Part shown: positions 25,811 through 32,661 of the stretch, one piece after another
Numbering within the stretch: position 1 is the first letter of the stretch
How the letters are laid out: every line of letters begins with the position of its first letter
NCBI GenBank assembly: GCA_002841435.1
Contig: PGZS01000009.1
Coordinates: 1-32,661, forward strand
Direction of reading: 5' to 3'
Source: Firmicutes bacterium HGW-Firmicutes-3
Lineage (GTDB): Bacteria > Bacillota > Clostridia > Lachnospirales > Vallitaleaceae
DNA length: 32,661 bases
The notes under the pieces: model-generated
Seen by the model: only the letters and a program-made list of their open reading frames with translations
What the model was told of the DNA's origin: nothing
Databases searched by the model: none
Position numbers and translations under genes: made by a program

Positions 25811-27355
25811 TTATTTAGATTCCGACCCTGATGTACTTGTCATCATTTTCATGAGATTTTCTTGTTGGGCCTCTTTGCTATCTATCATGCCCGTTATTTC
25901 ACCTTCAAAAATGGTATAAATCCTGTCCGTTATGCCAATGAGCTCGGGCAACTCGGATGAAACTATTATGACTGCTTTCCCGTGATCTGCAAGTTCATGA
26001 ATCAAGCGATATATTTCGTACTTGGCGCCAACGTCTATCCCTCGGGTGGGCTCATCAAGAATCAGAACATCTGGCTCTGTAAACATCCACTTACCCAAAA
26101 CAACCTTTTGTTGATTCCCACCCGACAAGGTGGCCACACCCCGATCAACGCTTTGTGTCTTAACCCGTAATGAACGGCGGTACTCTTCAGCAACTTGATA
26201 TTCCTTTTCCAAATCAAGAAGCCCACCACGTAGAATCCCTTTTAGATTGGCTGATACCGTGGTTATACGGATACTGTTTAACAGATTAAGCCCCAAATTC
26301 TTCCGATCTTCAGGAACATAAGCTATACCCTGACGGATTGCAGAGGCAACTGAGGTGATGTGAACTTCTTTGCCCTTGATTTTGATAGAACCGCCTAGGT
26401 AGATACCATAGTTTCGCCCAAAAATAGACCGCATCAGCTCTGTTCTTCCAGCACCCATAAGCCCAGCAAAGCCGACAATCTCTCCAGCTCTAACATTGAA
26501 GTTGGAGTTCTTACATACCAGCCTACCCGCATTGTTGGGGTCTTCTACACGCCAGTCGGATACTTCGAAGATAATCTTGCCAGGATTCGATTCATGAGCT
26601 GGATAGCGGTTTTCGATGGAGCGTCCTACCATAGCGCGGATGATACGGTCTTCATCGACTTCGCCTGCTTCTACAGAATAGGTTTCGACAGTGCGACCAT
26701 CGCGGATGACCGTGACAGCATCGGATATCGCCGCAATCTCATTGAGCTTGTGAGAAATCATGATACAGGTGATGTCCAAGTCCTTTAATCCACGCATAAG
26801 ATCAAGTAAGTTCGCCGAGTCAGCCTCATTAAGCGCAGAAGTCGGCTCATCGAGAATGAGCAATTTAACATTTTTGGATAGTGCTTTTGCAATTTCTACC
26901 AACTGTTGCTGACCAACGCCCAAGTGCTTAATCAAGGTGTCCGGGTCCACTGAAAGTCCTACCTTCTTAAGTACCTCCACTGTATGTTCCCGCTGTGCTT
27001 CCCAGTCAATCAATCCGCGTTTAATAATCTCATTTCCCAAAAAGATATTCTCAGTAACGGATAATTCTGGAACCATTGCTAACTCTTGGTGAATTATGGC
27101 AATTCCGGCATGCTCAGATTCTTTGATATCCTTAAATGTCACTTCATTTCCCATATAGATGATTTTTCCTTCATACGTGCCGTGAGGATAAACACCGGAA
27201 AGAACCTTCATTAAGGTTGATTTCCCTGCACCGTTTTCTCCACAAATCGAGAGAATAGTGCCTCGATGTACCTCAAGTGTCACATCGTCTAGGGCCCGAA
27301 CACCCGGGAAAAGTTTGGTGATCCCTTGCATCTGTAGAATTATAGGATGTTCCAT
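25811..27355 (-). CDS. Multiple-sugar ABC transporter ATPase, GguA/MmsA/XylG type
   Basis: A 514-aa tandem ATPase. The first half has GENGAGKST Walker A (about 37-45), LGVGQQQLVEIAKAL, and LLILDEPTSAL. The second half has [24 protein letters not shown], and [18 protein letters not shown]. The altered second P-loop is normal for this family. AAGGAG 7 bases before ATG 27353-27355 fixes the start; the longer frame to 27391 is unsupported. It is the first gene of the transporter operon, behind a promoter with repeated TGACA sites. Confidence 0.92.
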   Translation of the reverse strand: MEHPIILQMQGITKLFPGVRALDDVTLEVHRGTILSICGENGAGKSTLMKVLSGVYPHGTYEGKIIYMGNEVTFKDIKESEHAGIAIIHQELAMVPELSVTENIFLGNEIIKRGLIDWEAQREHTVEVLKKVGLSVDPDTLIKHLGVGQQQLVEIAKALSKNVKLLILDEPTSALNEADSANLLDLMRGLKDLDITCIMISHKLNEIAAISDAVTVIRDGRTVETYSVEAGEVDEDRIIRAMVGRSIENRYPAHESNPGKIIFEVSDWRVEDPNNAGRLVCKNSNFNVRAGEIVGFAGLMGAGRTELMRSIFGRNYGIYLGGSIKIKGKEVHITSVASAIRQGIAYVPEDRKNLGLNLLNSIRITTVSANLKGILRGGLLDLEKEYQVAEEYRRSLRVKTQSVDRGVATLSGGNQQKVVLGKWMFTEPDVLILDEPTRGIDVGAKYEIYRLIHELADHGKAVIIVSSELPELIGITDRIYTIFEGEITGMIDSKEAQQENLMKMMTSTSGSESK

Positions 27356-27528
27356 AATCACACTCCTTCTATGCTTGTACTTTACAAGCAAATATTATTT
27401 CTTTTTGTGATTCTTCGCAAAATTCAATTCTTAAAGCCCTGCGACAACGCCCTCACAATTATTGTCCAACTCATATTTGATACCTACTTTTATTATCTCT
27501 ATTTTTGTATTGCTATCACTTTAAATTT

Positions 27529-27558
27529 ATTCTAAACAAAAACCTTATAAGTTGTCAT
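27529..27558 (-). promoter_or_regulatory. Promoter of the GguA/GguB/ChvE-like operon
   Basis: On the minus strand ATGACA and TAGAAT are 18 bases apart. The leader to the ATPase ATG would be about 165 bases; I see no gene or riboswitch in it (27356-27528). Upstream of the -35 lie the TGACA palindromes. Confidence 0.5.
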
Positions 27559-27581
27559 TGCCAAGTGTCATATTGCTTAAC

Positions 27582-27613
27582 TGACATTTGTCAATGTCAC
27601 ATGACATTTGTCA
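27582..27613. promoter_or_regulatory. Two identical 12-bp palindromes (TGACATTTGTCA) 20 bp apart: likely activator sites
   Basis: TGACATTTGTCA occurs at 27582-27593 and again at 27602-27613, so the copies face the same side of the helix about two turns apart. Extra TGTCA half-sites lie at 27566-27570 and 27595-27599, and one overlaps the -35 (27553-27558). Placed about 65 and 85 bases upstream of the predicted start of the transporter transcript, they look like activator sites. The adjacent NarL/LuxR-type regulator is the natural candidate. Confidence 0.6.
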
Positions 27614-27696
27614 CTTCCTAGAAAAAAACAGAACAAAGAGGTTACCTCGCTTTGCTTGCAATTTGTTCACGGCGGGAAAAATCCTTGATATACACA

Positions 27697-27730
27697 AAAA
27701 GAAGGCCACCATATTTGGCGACCTTCTTTT
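27697..27730 (-). terminator. Terminator of the LuxR-type regulator gene
   Basis: On the minus strand AAAAGAAGGTCGCC pairs with GGTGGCCTTCTTTT (two G-U pairs) around a 6-base loop and runs into further T. It separates the regulator gene from the transporter promoter. Confidence 0.8.
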
Positions 27731-27779
27731 CCTCAGTTCTGTAATTATAAAAAGAATATTTCTTTTATTAACAATACAA

Positions 27780-28436
27780 TCATTCACTCTTACCTGTTTG
27801 AACAACCCATAAAGCAAGTTGTGTTCGATCACGTAAATTTAACTTATATAATGCATTACTCAAATAATTACGTACTGTTCCTTCGGATAGTTTTAGTTTC
27901 GATGCAATCTCTTTATTTGATAGACCTTTGGCAACATGTTTAATTACGTTCCATTCGTATTCTGTGACATCTTTAATCGCCTTTTTATCCACTTGTACCA
28001 ATTGATTATTCTTAGCCATTTCCGAATAAAGTTCAATGAATTTTTGTGCAATATTCGGATTTATCATGGCACTGCCTGAATGCACTTTATGTATTGCATC
28101 TACTAACTCATCTATCGTTATACCTTTTAGCAAATAACCTGATGCACCATCTCTTAATGCACTTAATATATAGTCATCGTCATCAAATGATGTTAATATA
28201 ATGATTTTAATGTCAGGATAACTCTCTTTTATTATTTTTGTACATTGCACGCCATCCATTTCCGGCATGCGAATGTCCATTAGAATAACATCCGGTTTCT
28301 CTTTTCGAATAGATCGAATCACACTTTTTCCGTCACCAACCGAATCAATAACTTGGATATCCGATATATTCTTTAATATGATTTCTAAACTATGTCGAAT
28401 GAGTTCTTGATCATCTGCTATAAGTACTTTTATCAC
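27780..28436 (-). CDS. NarL/LuxR-family response regulator
   Basis: A 218-aa DNA-binding regulator. The receiver domain has DD at 8-9, phospho-acceptor D54 in ILMDIRMP, T82 and K104. A LuxR-type helix-turn-helix lies near the C-terminus (LSNKEIASKLKLSEGTVRNYL). I prefer the GTG at 28434-28436 because AAGGTGG stands 8 bases before it and the protein then starts IKVLIADDQ as relatives do; the ATG at 28466 gives 10 more residues but has a weak ribosome binding site. No kinase gene is adjacent. The HisKA_3 kinase at 19571-20904 is the likely partner, and the transporter operon with TGACA palindromes the likely target (inference). Confidence 0.9.
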   Translation of the reverse strand: MIKVLIADDQELIRHSLEIILKNISDIQVIDSVGDGKSVIRSIRKEKPDVILMDIRMPEMDGVQCTKIIKESYPDIKIIILTSFDDDDYILSALRDGASGYLLKGITIDELVDAIHKVHSGSAMINPNIAQKFIELYSEMAKNNQLVQVDKKAIKDVTEYEWNVIKHVAKGLSNKEIASKLKLSEGTVRNYLSNALYKLNLRDRTQLALWVVQTGKSE

Positions 28437-28562
28437 TGTTTGGCCCACCTTATTGGTATTTTTCATTAATTATTAATCCATCACTTAATTGATATTGATT
28501 CTGCTCACTCAACATACGTATGCGTTCTCATATATGAATTAAGCTAAGCCCTACAACTGTAG

Positions 28563-28591
28563 ATTATAGCACCTACTATAAAAAACTGCAA
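28563..28591 (-). promoter_or_regulatory. Promoter of the LuxR-type regulator gene
   Basis: TTGCAG and a perfect TATAAT are 17 bases apart on the minus strand. The leader of about 120 bases contains the palindromes CATACGTATG (28513-28522) and TCATATATGA, possibly control sites. Confidence 0.7.
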
Positions 28592-28639
28592 TTAGACCTC
28601 CTTCGTATTTTTAAAACCGTAGAACTGCAAAACCATCTC

Positions 28640-28669
28640 TTATTTCTACTTGGGCCAAAGTAGAAATAA
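28640..28669. terminator. Hairpin after the GGDEF-EAL gene
   Basis: A perfect 12-bp stem (TTATTTCTACTT and its complement) with a GGGCCA loop lies 6 bases beyond the stop of the GGDEF-EAL gene. There is no T run on the minus strand, so strength is uncertain. Confidence 0.5.
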
Positions 28670-28675
28670 ATAAAA

Positions 28676-30319
28676 TCAACTATTCGTATGCAAAAGGACT
28701 TCAATATCTTTAGCCGGCATGGGCTTATAATAATAATAACCCTGTATTCCACCACACAACCGTTTCTTTAAAAATGAATCCTGCTGCCTTGTTTCAACAC
28801 CTTCTGCAATGACGGCTAACCCCATTTTTCTCGCCAGTACAATAATGGTTTCGATAATCCATTCATCTCGCTTATCAATGTTAATTCCCTGGATAAACGG
28901 CATTGGGATTTTAATTCTATTAATTGGTAATAATTTCAAATACTGTAATGAAGAAAACTCGGTACCAAAATCATCAATAGAAATGTAAATACCCATTTTT
29001 TGAAAGGTATTTAATACGTCAATAATATAAACCGTATCCCTCATGGCAATGCTCTCTGTAATTTCCAACTCAAGATACTTAGGTAGCAGATTGGTTGCTT
29101 CTAGTACCTCATTAATCTGGCTCATGATCTCAAGATTCTGAAACTGAATGATGGACAGATTCACGGCGATTCTAATAGGCGTCAAGCCCGCTTCCTGCCA
29201 TGCTTTGTTTTGCTTACATACAGTATGTAATACCCACTTACCGATGGGGATAATTAATCCGTTTTGTTCCGCCAAAAAAATAAATTTTCCAGGTGGAACA
29301 ACACCTAGCCCTGGATGATTCCAGCGAAGAAGTGCTTCAAGACCGACGATTTTCTTTGTATCTTGACTGATTTGAGGTTGGTAATAAACTTCCAGCTCAT
29401 CTCGCTCCAAAGCTCTATATAAACCATTACTCAGTTTCATATTTTCCCTAATGATTTCTTTCATGATTGTGGTACAAAGAACCGATTGATTTTTACCCTT
29501 CTCCTTGGCTTTGTACATGGCTAATTCTGCATTTTTTATAAGATCTTCATGTGTTTCACCATCTCTCGGGAAAACGGATATCCCAATACTTACTGTCACA
29601 TAGATTTCGTTTTGATTTACTTCGAATGGTTGTCTAAAGGCAGTGATGATTTTATTCGCAACTGTTCGAACAAATTCAGAATTTTCTGGGTTTTGGATCA
29701 TAATGATGAACTTATCGCCACCTAATCTGGCTACGATATCACTTTCTTGAACGAGATTTTTAAGCCTGACTGCAACGGTTTTAATGAATTCCCCCTCTTG
29801 AAACTGTCCGAGGGTATTTCTAACCGGTTTAAAACCATCCAAATCTAAAAATAAAATTCCAATTCGTTTTTCATGCCGCTTAGCTATATTTATTTCATGC
29901 CGTAGTTTATCTTCTAGCCTCACGCGATTTGGAAACCCGGTCAAAGAATCATAATGCATAATCTGCTCAATTTTTTCGAGTGCTTCTTTCCGAAGGGTTA
30001 TTTGATTGGCTAGTTCTTTAATTGTAGTAGCCAATTCCGCTTCTACGTCTGCTTTCTCTTCTTTTTGATTGGCAACTTCTTTGTTTACTATAACCAACTC
30101 TGCCTCTAAGTCAGCTTTTTCTTCTTTTTGATCGTCTACTTCTTTATCAGCAATATCTAGCTCTGCTTGCATGTCAGCTTTTTCTTCTTTTTGATTAGCG
30201 ATTTCTTTTTTGGCTATGGCTAGCTCTGCTTTAATACTTGGTTTCTTTTCTTTTTTCTTTGATTTTTCATCATTCTTATTTAAGTGATCTTCTGTTTTTT
30301 TACCAAAATTATTATTCAT
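28676..30319 (-). CDS. Cyclic di-GMP phosphodiesterase candidate: repeat coiled coil, degenerate GGDEF, EAL
   Basis: A 547-aa cytosolic protein without membrane helices. Residues 10-30 are highly charged and 31-114 form a repeated coiled coil. The GGDEF domain (about 122-285) is degenerate: the signature reads GGDKF (200-204), losing the catalytic Glu, and the inhibitory-site Arg is Gln (QESD, 191-194). So it probably does not make c-di-GMP, though it might bind GTP. The EAL domain (about 290-545) keeps E328 in LEALLRW, N387, ELEITES, DDFG (449-452), K470 and E506 in AEGVE, so phosphodiesterase activity is plausible; the Asp usually after that Lys is Pro. The ATG at 30317-30319 is preceded by GGGAGAG. 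It stands alone with its own promoter. Confidence 0.9.
   Translation of the reverse strand: MNNNFGKKTEDHLNKNDEKSKKKEKKPSIKAELAIAKKEIANQKEEKADMQAELDIADKEVDDQKEEKADLEAELVIVNKEVANQKEEKADVEAELATTIKELANQITLRKEALEKIEQIMHYDSLTGFPNRVRLEDKLRHEINIAKRHEKRIGILFLDLDGFKPVRNTLGQFQEGEFIKTVAVRLKNLVQESDIVARLGGDKFIIMIQNPENSEFVRTVANKIITAFRQPFEVNQNEIYVTVSIGISVFPRDGETHEDLIKNAELAMYKAKEKGKNQSVLCTTIMKEIIRENMKLSNGLYRALERDELEVYYQPQISQDTKKIVGLEALLRWNHPGLGVVPPGKFIFLAEQNGLIIPIGKWVLHTVCKQNKAWQEAGLTPIRIAVNLSIIQFQNLEIMSQINEVLEATNLLPKYLELEITESIAMRDTVYIIDVLNTFQKMGIYISIDDFGTEFSSLQYLKLLPINRIKIPMPFIQGINIDKRDEWIIETIIVLARKMGLAVIAEGVETRQQDSFLKKRLCGGIQGYYYYKPMPAKDIEVLLHTNS
30041..30229 (-). repeat. Three 63-bp tandem repeats encoding a 21-residue coiled-coil unit
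   Basis: Residues 31-51, 52-72 and 73-93 share the plan AELxIxxKExxxQKEEKADxx, exactly three heptads each; a fourth, worn copy follows (94-114). At DNA level the shared core includes the reverse complement of GCTTTTTCTTCTTTTTGAT. Confidence 0.9.
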
Positions 30320-30398
30320 GCGACATAACTCTCCCATCATCTTAACAATAAACATTGAGTTTCTCTATATTCTTAACCTTTATAACCCTTATTAGCAA

Positions 30399-30433
30399 AT
30401 TGTACTCCTAAATATAGATAGTTGTCTATATTT
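30399..30433 (-). promoter_or_regulatory. Promoter of the GGDEF-EAL gene overlapped by a palindrome
   Basis: TAGACA and TACAAT are 18 bases apart on the minus strand. A 24-bp palindrome (AAATATAGA ... TCTATATTT, 30410-30433) covers the -35 and most of the spacer, a position typical of a repressor operator. Confidence 0.55.
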
Positions 30434-30452
30434 TCTGTTAATATAATATGTA

Positions 30453-30498
30453 AAAAATGGAAACTTGACGTATTCGATTGCGTCAAATTTCCATTTTT
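30453..30498 (-). terminator. Terminator of the AAC(3)-family gene
   Basis: AAAAATGGAAA-TTGACG pairs with CGTCAA-TTTCCATTTTT with one mismatch and a 10-base loop. T runs exist on both strands, so it can work in both directions. It lies 42 bases past the stop. Confidence 0.85.
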
Positions 30499-30540
30499 AT
30501 AAGATAACATGCTTTTGAATGATTATAAAATTAAGTATTT

Positions 30541-31338
30541 CTAATTTCTATTGGCTTCAATCCACTCTACTGCAAAATTGACAAATTCTTTCTGGTACAT
30601 GGACTTTATTATTGTATTGCCAAGATTTGCTTTTTCAATCACATGACTCTTTTCAAAGGCTATACCGATCTCTTGAAAATCTTCACCGTCGACATAGAGT
30701 GTTTCATATGTAACCCATTCTCTTTTACCGTCTAATCTAATAGCACTGCTTTCTCTTATAGTATGTTTTGAAGGGTAGGCAGCTTTCGCATCTGCCAAAT
30801 GAATAGATGTACTTTTATCATAACTTACACCCATCAATAATACTTTCCCATCTAAATGGTATAGTTTATCAATAGGTGAACCTTCACCAAAGATATTGCT
30901 TAAATCATGATCTTGTGTAAGGTACTCTGCATTTTTTCCTACTGCTGCTACTGAACGCGCAGGATGATCACTTCTAAATGCGCCCGGCCATTGACGAAAC
31001 ATTTCCGCAACAGCACCCATCGTATTTGTTGGGGTGATTTTTTTATCATATGCCGGCCAATTCTCTCGTATTGCCTGCCACCACGCTTTTGGTTCTTCCC
31101 AGTGAACGCCCGTTTCAGGATCAAGATTTTTCCACGACTGTGACGGCATCATAATTGTACCCTCAGGTCCTACTGCTTCTAGCAATGCCTCTATCACAAT
31201 TTGAGGTCCTCCACATACGAAACCCATACTGCTTAATGAAACATGTACCATGACCGTGTTACCTTTTACTATCTCAACCTCTTTAAGACTATCCATAATA
31301 TCTTGCTTTAAAACCAGTTTTCTATCATCAAGTTGCAT
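30541..31338 (-). CDS. AAC(3)-family N-acetyltransferase (YokD-like)
   Basis: A 265-aa cytosolic protein of the aminoglycoside 3-N-acetyltransferase (Antibiotic_NAT) family, which uses acetyl-CoA. Family blocks are MVHVSLSSMGFVCGGPQ (30-46), GTIMMPSQSW, TPTNTMGAVAEMFRQWPG, RSDHPARSVAAVG and LLMGVSYDKSTSIHLAD. Length is normal and no frameshift is seen. AGAGGG stands 6 bases before the ATG. Many chromosomal members of this family have no demonstrated resistance role, so real aminoglycoside acetylation is not shown. It follows the decayed fic gene on the same strand. Confidence 0.88.
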   Translation of the reverse strand: MQLDDRKLVLKQDIMDSLKEVEIVKGNTVMVHVSLSSMGFVCGGPQIVIEALLEAVGPEGTIMMPSQSWKNLDPETGVHWEEPKAWWQAIRENWPAYDKKITPTNTMGAVAEMFRQWPGAFRSDHPARSVAAVGKNAEYLTQDHDLSNIFGEGSPIDKLYHLDGKVLLMGVSYDKSTSIHLADAKAAYPSKHTIRESSAIRLDGKREWVTYETLYVDGEDFQEIGIAFEKSHVIEKANLGNTIIKSMYQKEFVNFAVEWIEANRN

Positions 31339-31381
31339 ATATTGCCCTCTCTATTCATCCGAACTCAAAGCATCTATGTCT

Positions 31382-32121
31382 TCAAAGACAACTTTGTATA
31401 AATACATGTTTAACACGCTCAGATTTTGTTAATCCTTGGCTTCTTAAAGTCTCTACTCTTGATGAGAATTCCCTATAAGCTGCAAGGTCTACACCAAGAT
31501 AGTACTTCAAAAATGGTTTATAATCATTTGTATAATCATGCCATCCAGCGGAACTCATTTGTAATGTTTCATAGTAACTATCTTTTGATTTCTCAATCAA
31601 CATTTCAATACTTATATATTTCCCAACTATATACATATTTTGATATAGAAGAAGTAATGTCAGTAGTCTGCTCATCCTACCATTACCATCATTAAAAGGA
31701 TGAATACATTAAAAATCAAGTATAAAAACAGGAATTAATAACAATGGCTCTACCATTTCTTTATTCATAGTTCCAACGAATTGATTACACATCAACTCCA
31801 TTGTATCCTTTGTTAAATATGCCGGCACTGTTATTAACTGGATCTTTTTTCTCCAAATTCATTTTTTTCTTCTATAATGTTATCAGAATTTTTAAAACTA
31901 CCACCTGTTGGTCCTGAATTATACATATATAAATCCCTATGTAGCTGCAAAATAACATTATACCTTGGCACAATATAATCATGGTTTTCATGTATTGTAT
32001 TTAAGACTTCTCTATATCCAGCAATTTCTTCTTCATTTCTATTTTCTGCATAAATTATAGCACATAATATGCAGAAAAATAAAACTATATGCAGATTATC
32101 TTTTTCACCATTACTCACCAC
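31382..32121 (-). pseudogene. Fic-domain protein gene, decayed
   Basis: Fic enzymes usually transfer AMP to target proteins using an HPFxDGNGR loop. Here HPFNDGNGR is intact at 31676-31702, followed in frame by MSRLLTLLLLYQ and the helical tail to 31382. But the frame upstream stops at TAA (31709-31711), where relatives continue DF-Leu-CIHPF. Still further upstream the frame reads IQLITVPAYLTKDTMELM before a one-base loss near 31841-31846 shifts to the frame of 32121-31834, which holds RNEEEIAGYREVLNTIHE and HRDLY. The first 25 codons of that frame do not look like Fic, and the C-terminus is short, so both ends are damaged too. No functional protein is expected. Confidence 0.85.
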
Positions 32122-32222
32122 TCTAAGTAATTCAAAGTCGTTTCTAGTACATATTATTCATTTTAAGTTCTATCGTCCATCGGCCATAAGTCTAGTAAAA
32201 CTAAAACTATAAAGATTGAAAA

Positions 32223-32274
32223 TCAGGATATGAAATAATCTACTCTAACAACAAGTAATTATCTCATATCCTGA
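32223..32274. terminator. Long hairpin, terminator-like
   Basis: TCAGGATATGAAATAATCTAC pairs with GTAATTATCTCATATCCTGA, with one mismatch and one bulge, around an 11-base loop. On the minus strand it runs into TTTTC. No clear gene ends here. Confidence 0.5.
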
Positions 32275-32322
32275 AAGTTTAAATATAGGGTATTAACAGA
32301 TTGCTTACGCAATATTATCCAC

Positions 32323-32404
32323 TATGACTTAGAAGTATTTATCAAAAGTAAGTTACTTCGCCCTTTTGATATTACTGCCTCGCTTTATTCAACAATAAGT
32401 CATA
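32323..32404. other. Nested inverted repeats, possible structured RNA or element remnant
   Basis: An outer 9-bp stem (TATGACTTA/TAAGTCATA) encloses AGTA/TACT and TATCAAAAG/CTTTTGATA, giving a stepped hairpin of 82 bases. It lies between two terminator-like hairpins. Confidence 0.4.
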
Positions 32405-32459
32405 CTCTGTAATTTTTGATTATCACAAACCAAAAATTCATTTCTTTAATATCGTCCAA

Positions 32460-32498
32460 AATAAATATCCTTGTCCACAGTGGACAAGGATATTTATT
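32460..32498 (-). terminator. Terminator of the gene at the right edge
   Basis: A perfect 18-bp stem (AATAAATATCCTTGTCCA and its complement) with a 3-base loop, followed by TTTT on the minus strand, 60 bases past the stop of the partial gene. Confidence 0.8.
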
Positions 32499-32558
32499 GA
32501 CCGGTTTATAACTGAGTTTTTTTATACAAAACTATAATATTGTTATTTGTATATCCTG

Positions 32559-32661
32559 TTAGAATTCCTTATACCTTACACCTTTTTTATCAATCTGCTG
32601 GATTATACGCATTTCTTCTGATGTAGGTAATGGTAATACGGTGATATGATCTGTATTAATT
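32559..32661 (-). CDS. Unrecognised gene, last 33 codons only
   Basis: The minus-strand frame entering from the right edge reads INTDHITVLPLPTSEEM followed by RIIQQIDKKGVRYKEF and a TAA stop at 32559-32561. It is open throughout and followed by a strong terminator, which supports a real gene end. The fragment is too short to name a family. Confidence 0.6.
   Translation of the reverse strand, partial: INTDHITVLPLPTSEEMRIIQQIDKKGVRYKEF

Larger units (their letters stand above)
32122..32558. other. Gene-free, hairpin-rich stretch
   Basis: There is no convincing gene in these 437 bases. Three hairpins are described separately. A minus-strand frame reading EAVISKGRSNLLLINTSKS then a stop (about 32378 to 32322) looks protein-like and may be a gene relic, but it is too short to name. 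Confidence 0.5.

Noticed and set aside
27582-27613. Start of a CRISPR array
   Set aside because: Only two 12-bp palindromic copies with an 8-bp gap; spacing and size fit an operator, not an array.
31328-31396. Short frame ending YKVVFEDIDALSSDE before the AAC(3) gene as a real gene end
   Set aside because: Only 18 codons from the nearest ATG (31405), out of frame with the Fic relic and without a ribosome binding site; could be a relic but cannot be supported.

Overview
The window looks like chromosome of a low-GC, Gram-positive anaerobe of the class Clostridia, possibly near the Lachnospirales/Vallitaleaceae. The grounds are AT-rich DNA, strong AGGAGG-type ribosome binding sites, lipoprotein signal peptides on every free sugar-binding protein, a T-box leader, YesM/YesN regulators, and rho-independent terminators. 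The taxonomic guess is inference. Most genes are on the minus strand. The plus strand carries corA and the serA pair. I saw no tRNA, rRNA, CRISPR array or transposase.

Layout. (1) 1-1340: start of a lipoprotein, two tiny ORFs, and the wreck of a two-component system in which a response-regulator start is fused to a headless histidine kinase. (2) 1429-3985: an apparent operon of DUF1475-like protein, DUF3159-like protein and the AMPylase SelO. (3) 4381-5448: corA. (4) 5682-13850: a galactose/methyl-galactoside-type ABC system (mglBAC), preceded on the same strand by a YesN-type regulator (frameshifted here), a YesM-type histidine kinase and an MglB-like lipoprotein. That order suggests a binding-protein/kinase/regulator sensor controlling mgl. 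(5) 14063-17152: a strong promoter, a T-box leader whose specifier reads as UCC (Ser), a 122-bp palindromic element, serA, and a tartrate/D-malate dehydrogenase-like gene. (6) 17278-28591: a second sugar module. In transcription order it has a NarL/LuxR regulator, a ChvE/GguA/GguB-like ABC transporter, a chemoreceptor, a HisKA_3 kinase (frameshifted here) and two more binding proteins with no transporter of their own. (7) 28676-30433: a GGDEF-EAL protein with a 63-bp coding repeat and a degenerate GGDEF site. (8) 30453-32661: an AAC(3)-family acetyltransferase, a decayed Fic gene, a hairpin-rich non-coding stretch, and the 3' end of an unrecognised gene.

How it fits together. The centre is a sugar-sensing and uptake region. 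Two ABC importers each lie beside regulators, and four or more extracytoplasmic binding proteins are present, at least three without a cognate permease. A chemoreceptor sits inside the second module. Sensing by binding proteins that report to histidine kinases is the most interesting theme. Four regulatory or toxin-type genes are broken (the two-component remnant, the YesN-like regulator, the HisKA_3 kinase and fic), while every transport and metabolic gene is intact. The two sugar-regulator frameshifts are small and should be checked against reads before they are called real.
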